A stretch of 11,570 nucleotides of DNA. Source: CAVSUR01 sp052143655 (GTDB taxonomy: Bacteria > Actinomycetota > Actinomycetes > Streptosporangiales > Streptosporangiaceae). The notes under the pieces were generated by a model, which was not told the origin of the DNA, did not search any database, and worked only from the letters and a program-made list of their open reading frames with translations. Of this stretch, positions 6,531 to 11,570 are shown piece after piece; the first letter of the stretch is position 1; each line of letters begins with the position of its first letter. The position numbers and the translations under genes were made by a program. The stretch lies in contig JBKQSL010000515.1 of assembly GCA_052143655.1 (NCBI GenBank), positions 1-11,570 on the forward strand, read 5' to 3'.

Positions 6531-7309
6531 CATGGCCTGTCGAAGTCCACTATCGGCGGATCTGGCGCAAGTTCGATCTCAAGCCCCACCTGCAGGACTC
6601 CTTTAAGCTGTCATCCGACCCGCTGTTCGTGGAGAAGGTCGTCGATGTCGTGGGGCTGTATCACAACCCGCCCGAGCGCGCGGTGGTGCTGTGCGTGGAT
6701 GAGAGTGGATGAGAAGAGCCAGATCCAGGCCCTGGACCGGTCCCAGCCGGTGCTGCCGATGATGCCCGGCATGCCCGACGGCGCACCCATGACTACCTGC
6801 GGCACGGCATCACCAGCCTGTTCGCTGCCTTCAACATCGCCGACGGCACCGTCATCGGCGAACTGCACCGCCGCCACCGCGCCATCGAGTTCCGCAAGTT
6901 CCTGACCGCCATCGACAAGGCCGTGCCCGCCGGGCTCGGCGTGCACCTGGTCTGCGATAACTACGCCACCCACAACACGCCCGAGATCAGGACCTGGCTG
7001 GAGCGCCACCCGCGCTTTCACGTCCACTTCACCCCCACCGGCTCATCGTGGATGAACCAGGTCGAGCGATGGTTCGGGCTGCTCACCGACAAGCTCATCC
7101 GCCGCGGCGTCCACACCTCCGTCCAGGCACTGGAGAACGACATCAGGGCCTGGATCGCCACCTGGAACGACAACCCCCGGCCCTTCACCTGGACCAAGAC
7201 CGCCGACGAGATCTTGAACTCCCTCGCCGGCTATCTCACCAAACTCGGAACGAGCCGCACAGCCAAGCAGGCAGAACTAAACCCCGAGACTTCAGACGCA
7301 GGACACTAG
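6531..7309 (+). pseudogene. IS630-family transposase, truncated and frameshifted
   Basis: The reading frame moves three times but the joined protein is clearly an IS630-type DDE transposase. It starts inside the helix-turn-helix (HGLSKSTIG at 6531-6557 in frame 3), shifts to frame 2 for RIWRKFDLKPHLQDSF and VVDVVGLYHNPPERAVVLCV. It then shifts to frame 3 (DEKSQIQALDRSQPVLPMMP) and back to frame 2 (THDYLRHGITSLFAAFNIAD to the TAG at 7307). Catalytic residues are visible: Asp in CVDE (about 6698), Asp in LVCDNYATH (6956-6958) and Glu in NQVERWF (7064-7066). Causes seen: one base missing near 6557, a 10-bp tandem duplication at 6695-6714, and one base missing after 6778. The first 100 or so residues are absent; an ATG at 6439 with AGAAGGA upstream leads a different, unrecognised short peptide. 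No left terminal repeat was found. It cannot encode a working transposase. Confidence 0.9.
6695..6714 (+). repeat. 10-bp tandem duplication that breaks the IS630 transposase
   Basis: GTGGATGAGA is repeated directly at 6695-6704 and 6705-6714. Removing one copy restores VLCVDEKSQIQALDRSQP, the conserved sequence around the first catalytic Asp. Ten bases is not a multiple of three, so the duplication itself shifts the frame. Confidence 0.9.
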
Positions 7310-7772
7310 AAAAGTCGGGGTCTGGCGCTGATGTCTGGCGGGTCGCTTCCTCGTGCTCTCGTTGGTCGATGCGCGGGGCCGCTGGGGGGTAAACTGCGTG
7401 GAACGCCAGTGCGGAGGCCTGATCCGCAACGTGTAGTCGAACTTCCCGCTCTTGCAGGCGTGGCTGCCTGGCGCGTTACGGCCGGTACCGCCTGCGGCCC
7501 GGTGCGGGGAGGCGATGCGCGACAGCCGCTGCGACGCGGGCTCGCGCCCGAAGGAGCGGCGAAGCTGCCGCCCAGCAGCGGCAGGACCCCGCTACCTCAG
7601 CCGCCTCCGGCGGGATGCCGCGCCGATCCAAGTGCCCGGTGAGCCAGCGCCGCGCCCAGAGTGCGGGACCTGGCCGTCCGGCCTGGCGTGTCGGAGGCGT
7701 GCCCTTGAAGCAGTTCGTGGGGAAAGTCTTCACAGGGATTGTCTGTTCGGGCTTGTTCGGGCCGGGCCTCGG
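7310..7772. other. Stretch without a recognisable gene
   Basis: Several frames are open here only because the DNA is GC-rich. The least poor candidate is a minus-strand ORF at 7476-7733 (GTG start, beginning VKTFPTNCFKGTPPTRQAGR), which would follow the membrane-protein gene after 39 bases. It has no Shine-Dalgarno sequence, no family I recognise, and an Arg/Ala/Pro-rich second half typical of a spurious frame. I see no tRNA, no clear inverted terminal repeat and no promoter. Part of this may be the 3' flank or decayed remainder of the IS630 element. Confidence 0.4.
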
Positions 7773-8510
7773 CTAGCCGGTCTGATCCGCGTGCCGGTTC
7801 CGGTCAGGTGCGCTGGCCGTCCGCCGGTTGCCTCCCCACCAGGTCAGTATGGGCTCCGGTGCGCGCTGTTCCATGCCCTCGCCCTCGTCGTGGTCGCCGT
7901 ATCGCCGCAGCCCGACGAGGCAGGCGACGCCACCGGCGACGGCAACCAGTGAGAACGACCAGTAGCTGCCGCGGTGCTGAGCGTCGCGCAGCGCGAGCTC
8001 GACGGCGGCGCCGATCGCCGCGGCCGCGTACATCGCGTTCCCGGCCAGGGCCCGCGCCCGTGTCCTGATCAGTGCCTGCCGCTCGTCCGCCCGCCTGCCG
8101 ATCAGCACGCGCAAGCCGCTAGCGCGCCCGGCGCACCAGTAGCTGATGGTGCCGACGGTGACTACTACCGCGAACGGCCAGTTCCTGCCCCAGCCCCCGG
8201 TGTCGGGCAGCGCGAGGGCGGCTATGCCGCTGATCGCCGCGGCCGCGTACATCGCGTTCCCGGCCAGGGCCCGTGCCCGCGTCCTGACCAGCGCCTGCCT
8301 TTCATCGGCCCGGCGGCCGATCAGCAGCGCGGTGAAGTCGCTGTCTCGGCCGCCCCACACGTAGTAGACGATTGCCATGGGGATCGCCGCCACCGCCAGT
8401 GGCACGGCGGCGCCCCATCCCTGGCCGATGGCGTCGGCGGCGGCAAACGCGCCGAACCATGCCAGCACGAGCGACGCCATCAGCAAGCCGCGGTTCCTGC
8501 TGCTGTTCAT
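7773..8510 (-). CDS. Membrane protein with an internal duplication (DUF2178-like)
   Basis: The 245-residue protein has about six hydrophobic segments: residues 9-29, 33-52, 82-101, 110-128, 155-174 and 184-201. The C-terminal 40 residues are polar and probably cytoplasmic. A module of about 64 residues occurs twice, 73 residues apart: IGRRADERQALVRTRARALA (64-83) and IGRRADERQALIRTRARALA (137-156), each followed by GNAMYAAAA, a hydrophobic helix, a loop and another helix. The DERQ..I.R.A motif before paired helices resembles small DUF2178-type membrane proteins, which are often found beside XRE regulators; function is unknown. The ATG overlaps the TGA of the XRE gene by four bases (ATGA), so the two are translationally coupled. 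The duplication is still visible in DNA, implying it is recent or kept uniform. Confidence 0.75.
   Translation of the reverse strand: MNSSRNRGLLMASLVLAWFGAFAAADAIGQGWGAAVPLAVAAIPMAIVYYVWGGRDSDFTALLIGRRADERQALVRTRARALAGNAMYAAAAISGIAALALPDTGGWGRNWPFAVVVTVGTISYWCAGRASGLRVLIGRRADERQALIRTRARALAGNAMYAAAAIGAAVELALRDAQHRGSYWSFSLVAVAGGVACLVGLRRYGDHDEGEGMEQRAPEPILTWWGGNRRTASAPDRNRHADQTG
8013..8273. repeat. Direct repeat within the membrane-protein gene
   Basis: A 42-bp segment at 8013-8054 is identical to 8232-8273, beginning GATCGCCGCGGCCGCGTACA. Similarity continues with scattered changes for roughly 60 more bases. The copies are 219 bp apart, exactly 73 codons, so the repeat corresponds to the duplicated protein module and keeps frame. 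Confidence 0.9.
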
Positions 8511-8716
8511 GACCCTGTCACCTCGTCCTCCGGGTCGAACATCTTGTCGACCGGCATGTCGAAGAACCGCGCGATCCGGAACGCCAGCGGCAGTGACGGG
8601 AGGTACCGGCCGCTCTCGATCGAGATCACCGTCTGGCGGGAGACCCCGAGCGCCGCTCCCAGCTCTGCCTGGGACAGGCCTCGCTGGGTGCGCTGTTCCC
8701 GGACCCGGTTCCGCAT
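8507..8716 (-). CDS. XRE-family transcriptional regulator (small, single HTH)
   Basis: The 69-residue protein is almost entirely an XRE helix-turn-helix domain. LSQAELGAALGVSRQTVISI (14-33) is the HTH, with recognition helix SRQTVISIE, followed by SGRYLPSLPLAFRIARFF (35-52) and an acidic tail. This matches the small DNA-binding regulators that pair with DUF2178-like membrane proteins. ATG 8716 is chosen because homology begins at MRNRVRE, and a well-spaced promoter places transcription start at or next to this ATG. An upstream in-frame GTG at 8755 would add 13 unlikely residues overlapping that promoter. It probably regulates its own operon, which includes the membrane protein; target and signal are unknown. 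Confidence 0.88.
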   Translation of the reverse strand: MRNRVREQRTQRGLSQAELGAALGVSRQTVISIESGRYLPSLPLAFRIARFFDMPVDKMFDPEDEVTGS

Positions 8717-8751
8717 GATGTCAAGGTAACTTAACACTCCGGTTAGGTCAA
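8717..8751 (-). promoter_or_regulatory. Promoter of the XRE/membrane operon, predicted leaderless
   Basis: On the minus strand TTGACC (8751-8746) is followed after 17 bases by TACCTT (8728-8723), fitting the actinobacterial TANNNT -10 box. Only six bases (8722-8717) separate that box from the ATG at 8716, so transcription should begin at the start codon and no ribosome-binding site is needed. TAAC 8727-8730 and GTTA 8742-8745 form a small inverted repeat between the boxes, a possible operator for the regulator itself. Confidence 0.6.
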
Positions 8752-8755
8752 GCAC

Positions 8756-8902
8756 CCTTTACATATCGGCCTGACCTGCTGAGTGACCCGGTACTCAGCT
8801 GCCAGCCAGCCCGCCGACACCGGCCCGGCCATAGCCTGAGCGAGGGGACGGTGCCGTCCGCTTGACAGAAATAGGACCGTCGGGCAGAAGGGCTACGCGA
8901 GT
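8756..8902. other. Spacer between the XRE promoter and the insertion sequence
   Basis: No gene is supported. It contains two hairpins: GCTGAGT 8778-8784 with ACTCAGC 8793-8799 (eight-base loop), and GGACGG 8846-8851 with CCGTCC 8854-8859. A TTGACA at 8862-8867 looks like a -35 box but has no matching -10 at normal spacing. Confidence 0.5.
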
Positions 8903-8926
8903 CTAGGACGCCGCTGAACAACCTGT
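8903..8926 (+). repeat. Left terminal inverted repeat of the IS
   Basis: Begins CTAGGACGCCGCTGAA and continues CAACCTGT. It matches the reverse complement of 10830-10853 at the first 16 positions and, with one mismatch and a one-base offset, for about seven more. Confidence 0.88.
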
Positions 8927-9082
8927 ATACGTCGGCTGCCTTAGGCGCTCGTGATGACGGGCATGGCCGGCTGGTGGGCCTCCCCGGCCTTCCGGCAGGC
9001 CAGCGAGTCCCGGAGCCAGCGTGTCCGCAGCGGCCCGACCGGGCCTGAGGCTTTCGGGCGGCACTGAGGCGGTGCCGGGCGG

Positions 9083-10774
9083 TCAGGCCAGGACCCAGGC
9101 CCCGCCCGGGCGGGTCAGGCCGGCCTTGACCAGGGTCCGCAGGTTCAGCCCGGCGCACCTGGTATGCAGCCAGGCGTTGTTCTTGCTGGTCCCGATGTAG
9201 CGCAGCCTGACCCGGCGGCCGTTCTGGGTGGCGGTCCAGGCGATGGCCCGCTCGATATTCGACCGGGTCGGGTAGGCGCGCCGGAACTCCGGCGTGCGGG
9301 CCTGGGCGCGGGCGGCGCGCAGCAGGCCGTCATGCGGGTGGATGGACATCGACCGGCCATCTTTGGCGGTGGTGCACCGGTCCCGCAGCGGGCAGCCGGC
9401 GCACGCGGCACCGAAGCTAACGGCCCTGGCCGGGCTCATCGGCCGGGTGAGGCCGTTCGGGCAGGTGACCGTGCCCTGGTCCTCATCGACGGTGAAGTCA
9501 TCGACGGTGAGCCCGCCGGGCACGGCCGGGCGCAGCGGGCCGGGCTTGATGAAGGTGTCGTGCCCGCCGTCACGGTAGGCGGCACGCGCCTCCCCGCTGC
9601 CGTAAGCCGAATCGCCGTAGACCTCAAGCCGGCGGTCCGGCCCTGGACTGGCTTCCGCATCCGGGCCGGCCTGCGGTTCTGCATCGTCCCCGCCGCCCGC
9701 CGCCGCGTTCTCCTGCTCCGCCGTGCCCGCGTCGCCGCCGGCTGCTGCGGGCGGGCTGGCGCGGAAGCGGTCGCGGCCGGCCATCTTCACGCCGTTCTCC
9801 GCGTCGGTGCTGCCCGGCCCGGCAGCCATCGTCATCTCGCAGTCGGTGATCAGCCCGGTGTCCGGCTCGGCGGCCACATGCCCCCGGAACCCGTCCCGGC
9901 GCTTCGACTTCGACTTGCGGGTGTGCCGGGCCTCGCGGTCCACGGTGCTGATCACCCGGCCGGGGGCGACTTTCCTTGCGATCCGCCGCGGCCCGTCGGT
10001 CCCGTCGGAGTCCTCCGCCGGCTCCACGTCCTGCCCGGCGACCAGGGCCAGCAGCCCGAGGGCATCCGCGGCGGCAGCGTCCCGCTGCGGCGCGTCAGGC
10101 CCGGTCAGCTCCTCCAGCACCGCCAGCGCGTCATTCACCAGATCGCTGACCAGTGCCTGCTTCGCCTGCGGGTCGTCCCAGTCGATCGGCGGCTTGCCCG
10201 CACGGGAGTAGTCCAGCTGGCACACCTGCCCGATCACCTGCGCCGCGCCGGGAACCACCCGGGCGACCCGGCGGATCGCCGCGACCAGCTGAGTAACTGT
10301 GTCCTGGGTGGACACGGCGTCGTCGAAAACAGTCGAGTCCACGCAGCGCTTGCGCCGGCCCCGCAAGATCCCCGTCTGCGCGATCACCTCCGCGACCGCG
10401 TCGAACACCCGGCCCGGGCGCTGCGAGGCGGCGATCCGCCGCCGCCAGTACACCAGCGCAGAGGGATCAAACCACGTCTGCAGCAGCGACCGGCCGCACG
10501 ACACCTTCCAGCGGATGTCGAAGCACAGCGCGTCGGCGGCCTGCGCGTCCGACAGCGCGTACAGCTCCTTGAGCACCAGCACGCTCCCGATCAGATCCGC
10601 GGGCAGCGACGGGCGCCCCGTCGGTGAGGGGAACAGGTCCGCGGTGAAGCTGTCGGGGAACAGTTCCCGGCGGTGCTCTGCCAGGAACGCGAACACACTG
10701 CCGGCCGGCACCAGGCTCCCGGTGATCTCCCCGGCGTCCCACAGATCCCGGTCCATCCGCGCTCTTCCCTGCAT
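9083..10774 (-). CDS. IS1182-family transposase
   Basis: This 563-residue DDE transposase cuts and joins the element ends. The N-terminal DUF772-type region (about 22-115) reads GSVFAFLAEHRRELFP, DLFPSPTGRPSLPAD and CFDIRWKVSCG, as in the IS1182 family. Proposed catalytic residues are Asp146 (KRCVDSTVFDD), Asp388 (VYGDSAYGS) and Glu508 (TRSNIERAIAW). A Cys cluster (Cys438, 458, 461, 467) near CAGCPLRDRC may bind zinc. Residues 340-380 are an Ala/Gly/Asp/Glu-rich insert of low complexity between the catalytic Asp residues. ATG 10774 (MQGRARMDRD) is chosen because family members often start MQG; ATG 10756 has a better ribosome site (AGGGAAG seven bases upstream) and is a real alternative. An ORF extension to 10813 is unlikely. 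The gene appears uninterrupted. Confidence 0.92.
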   Translation of the reverse strand: MQGRARMDRDLWDAGEITGSLVPAGSVFAFLAEHRRELFPDSFTADLFPSPTGRPSLPADLIGSVLVLKELYALSDAQAADALCFDIRWKVSCGRSLLQTWFDPSALVYWRRRIAASQRPGRVFDAVAEVIAQTGILRGRRKRCVDSTVFDDAVSTQDTVTQLVAAIRRVARVVPGAAQVIGQVCQLDYSRAGKPPIDWDDPQAKQALVSDLVNDALAVLEELTGPDAPQRDAAAADALGLLALVAGQDVEPAEDSDGTDGPRRIARKVAPGRVISTVDREARHTRKSKSKRRDGFRGHVAAEPDTGLITDCEMTMAAGPGSTDAENGVKMAGRDRFRASPPAAAGGDAGTAEQENAAAGGGDDAEPQAGPDAEASPGPDRRLEVYGDSAYGSGEARAAYRDGGHDTFIKPGPLRPAVPGGLTVDDFTVDEDQGTVTCPNGLTRPMSPARAVSFGAACAGCPLRDRCTTAKDGRSMSIHPHDGLLRAARAQARTPEFRRAYPTRSNIERAIAWTATQNGRRVRLRYIGTSKNNAWLHTRCAGLNLRTLVKAGLTRPGGAWVLA

Positions 10775-10779
10775 AGGAA

Positions 10780-10796
10780 GATCATCCCAGATGATC
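10780..10796. promoter_or_regulatory. Inverted repeat just upstream of the transposase start
   Basis: GATCATC (10780-10786) and GATGATC (10790-10796) are perfect inverse copies separated by CCA. It lies six bases ahead of the ATG at 10774, a position where it could be an operator or a translation-blocking hairpin limiting transposase expression. That role is inferred. Confidence 0.4.
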
Positions 10797-10829
10797 GAAC
10801 ACATTGCCGGCAAAACGTCGGTCAGGGCA

Positions 10830-10853
10830 CAGGGTTATTCAGCGGCGTCCTAG
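10830..10853 (-). repeat. Right terminal inverted repeat of the IS
   Basis: Ends TTCAGCGGCGTCCTAG on the plus strand, the inverse of the left end. The last four bases CTAG also form the TAG stop of a short minus-strand reading frame outside the element. Confidence 0.88.
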
Positions 10854-11020
10854 GGTTCGGTCCTGGTCCGCCGAAGGCTGGGCCTGCTGGCCACAGCTCG
10901 GTCATCTGGCTCGGTGTGAGCGGGTTTCGGCAGGCTTGCTTCGAGCACGCTGCGCTGGGTCTCGGCCGGTGCCTGGGCGAGGTGGGTGAACCAGTCGATG
11001 CCCTTGGGCCGGTCGATACA
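10850..11020 (-). pseudogene. Possible gene remnant ending at the IS border
   Basis: A minus-strand frame encodes 56 residues beginning CIDRPKGIDWFTHLAQAPAE and stops at TAG 10852-10850, which is the outermost CTAG of the insertion sequence. The first 35 or so codons use G/C third positions as real genes here do; the last 20 do not. There is a TAA directly before the first codon and no ATG/GTG until mid-frame, so it lacks a start. I do not recognise the family. The IS inserted at, or just behind, its end, and the stop would be present even without the IS if CTAG was the target. Confidence 0.3.
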
Positions 11021-11046
11021 TTACTCTGGCGGACGCCGCTGGCTGC

Positions 11047-11081
11047 CTGACCTGCCGCGCGATGATCGCGCGGCAGGTCAG
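11047..11081. terminator. Perfect 16-bp hairpin downstream of the small-gene operon
   Basis: CTGACCTGCCGCGCGA (11047-11062) and TCGCGCGGCAGGTCAG (11066-11081) are exact inverse copies around a three-base loop. It begins 33 bases after the stop of the minus-strand gene at 11115, the expected place for an intrinsic terminator. It lacks a T-tract, as many high-GC terminators do. Confidence 0.65.
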
Positions 11082-11114
11082 CGTTGTCAGACGGAGCACC
11101 TGCCAGCCGGGACT

Positions 11115-11378
11115 TCACTCTTGCTCGACGGCGGCGATCTTGTCGCGAAGCTGGTCAAGATCGAAGGCGATCAGCACCCTGATCTCGGTGCCGTTGCGCC
11201 GTACTGCTGCCCAGCAGCGGGGCTCGGCGGAGCAGGTGATCTGCCAGGCCGGGTAGTTCTCCAGCAACCGGGCGAGCTTGCCTGTCATGATCGGCAGCGT
11301 AACCGGCAAAGCCGGTAAAGCCGACATTCCCGGCACCGGCATTACTGTCACCTGTAAGTAAGGTCGGCCGGCCAACAT
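11115..11378 (-). CDS. Small hypothetical protein (W-rich actinobacterial type)
   Basis: The frame gives 87 residues from ATG 11378. The C-terminal part is the convincing one: LARLLENYPAWQITCSAEPR, then CWAAVRRNGTEIRVLIAFDL and DQLRDKIAAVEQE. The pattern L..L...YP.W.I.....WWA.R....L.A.....L...I resembles small proteins common in actinobacteria, often near regulatory HTH genes; function is unknown. ATG 11378 has GAGG about five bases upstream and lies 22 bases after the preceding stop, which fits an operon. ATG 11327 or ATG 11288 would remove a Pro-rich stretch (MPVPGMSALPALPVTLP) that may not be translated. The reading direction agrees with the hairpin at 11047-11081. Confidence 0.6.
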   Translation of the reverse strand: MLAGRPYLQVTVMPVPGMSALPALPVTLPIMTGKLARLLENYPAWQITCSAEPRCWAAVRRNGTEIRVLIAFDLDQLRDKIAAVEQE

Positions 11379-11400
11379 CTCGCCTCGGCTGCCGGGAAAG

Positions 11401-11570
11401 TCAGGGTTTCCATTCCTCGTCCTCGGCTATCGCCTGGACGATTCCTTGCTTGTGCTCCCAGCATGTTCCCCAGTGATCACGCCACCGGACGGCCGGGTAG
11501 CAGCCGTGCAGGCTGCTGACCGCCAGAGCGTCGTGGCTGTAGCGCATCCCGGCATCGGCCGGCGCCAGGA
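11401..11570 (-). CDS. Hypothetical protein, C-terminal part (runs off the window)
   Basis: The minus-strand frame is open from the window edge to TGA at 11403-11401 and encodes at least 56 residues, including MRYSHDALAVSSLHGCYPAV and RWRDHWGTCWEHKQGIVQAI, ending AEDEEWKP. Codon use is gene-like, with C/G third positions. It is rich in Trp, His and Cys. I do not recognise the family. The start probably lies beyond 11570, although ATG 11547 is possible. The gene is followed 22 bases later by the start of the next small gene, so the two are likely co-transcribed. Confidence 0.6.
   Translation of the reverse strand, partial: LAPADAGMRYSHDALAVSSLHGCYPAVRWRDHWGTCWEHKQGIVQAIAEDEEWKP

Larger units (their letters stand above)
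8903..10853 (-). mobile_element. Complete IS1182-type insertion sequence
   Basis: The element is bounded by terminal inverted repeats. The left end (8903-8926) starts CTAGGACGCCGCTGAA; the reverse complement of the right end (10830-10853) starts with the same 16 bases, and similarity continues with AACC after one mismatch. Total length is 1951 bp with CTAG included at both ends, or 1943 bp if CTAG is a 4-bp target duplication; being palindromic, CTAG could be either. One transposase gene fills most of it, transcribed leftward. The 156 bp between the left repeat and the transposase stop (8927-9082) hold no gene. The element is intact enough to be active. Confidence 0.88.

Noticed and set aside
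4361..7309. TAGTGTC at 4361 and 4395 as a left end for the IS630 element, whose right end reads inward TAGTGTCC
   Set aside because: Only seven bases match and the recombinase would lie inside the element; no longer terminal repeat was found.
7476..7733. Minus-strand ORF following the membrane protein gene
   Set aside because: No ribosome site and an Arg/Ala/Pro-rich composition typical of a shadow frame; left as unassigned sequence.
8862..8890. Consensus TTGACA as a promoter beside the IS
   Set aside because: No acceptable -10 box at 16-18 bases on either reading.
6375..10787. Shared 10-mer AAGATCATCC in the 6371 hairpin and upstream of the IS1182 transposase
   Set aside because: Ten-base matches are expected by chance in a window this size, and the surrounding sequences do not align.

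Overview
The window is high-GC bacterial DNA with strongly G/C-ending codons. The gene types (a MaoC dehydratase next to an acyl-CoA dehydrogenase, NudC coupled to an M20 dipeptidase, a likely leaderless XRE regulator with a TANNNT -10 box) suggest an actinobacterium. I cannot name a genus from sequence alone.

Layout. Bases 1-4100 look like chromosomal housekeeping DNA. A MaoC-type dehydratase survives only as its C-terminal end, joined to an unrelated coding fragment. It is followed by an intact acyl-CoA dehydrogenase (428-1630, +), a strong hairpin between convergent genes, and then a translationally coupled minus-strand pair: an M20 dipeptidase (2683-4098) and NudC NAD(H) diphosphatase (1694-2686). 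Bases about 4356-10853 form an accessory region. It holds a large serine recombinase (4461-5933, +), a 500-base non-coding stretch unusually rich in inverted repeats (5933-6430), a frameshifted 5'-truncated IS630-family transposase (to 7309), an unassigned stretch (7310-7772), an XRE regulator/membrane protein pair (7773-8716, -) and a complete IS1182-type insertion sequence with terminal inverted repeats (8903-10853). Bases 10854-11570 hold a possible gene remnant ending at the IS border, a perfect 16-bp hairpin, and two small minus-strand genes, one running off the window.

How the parts relate. The fatty-acyl genes would act in acyl-CoA beta-oxidation-type chemistry. The dipeptidase and NudC are expressed together. 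The recombinase most likely marks one end of an integrated element, and the region behind it has collected later transposon insertions and decay. The XRE/membrane pair is probably one leaderless, translationally coupled operon.

The most interesting unexplained signal is 6031-6197, where consecutive paired segments abut each other. One part (6075-6142) has the strand order of an HDV-like double-pseudoknot self-cleaving ribozyme: a 7-bp first helix starting with G, and a UCUAA joining segment matching the nCnRA pattern before the second helix returns. Parts of the fit are poor, so this is a candidate and not an identification. I found no CRISPR array, tRNA or rRNA.
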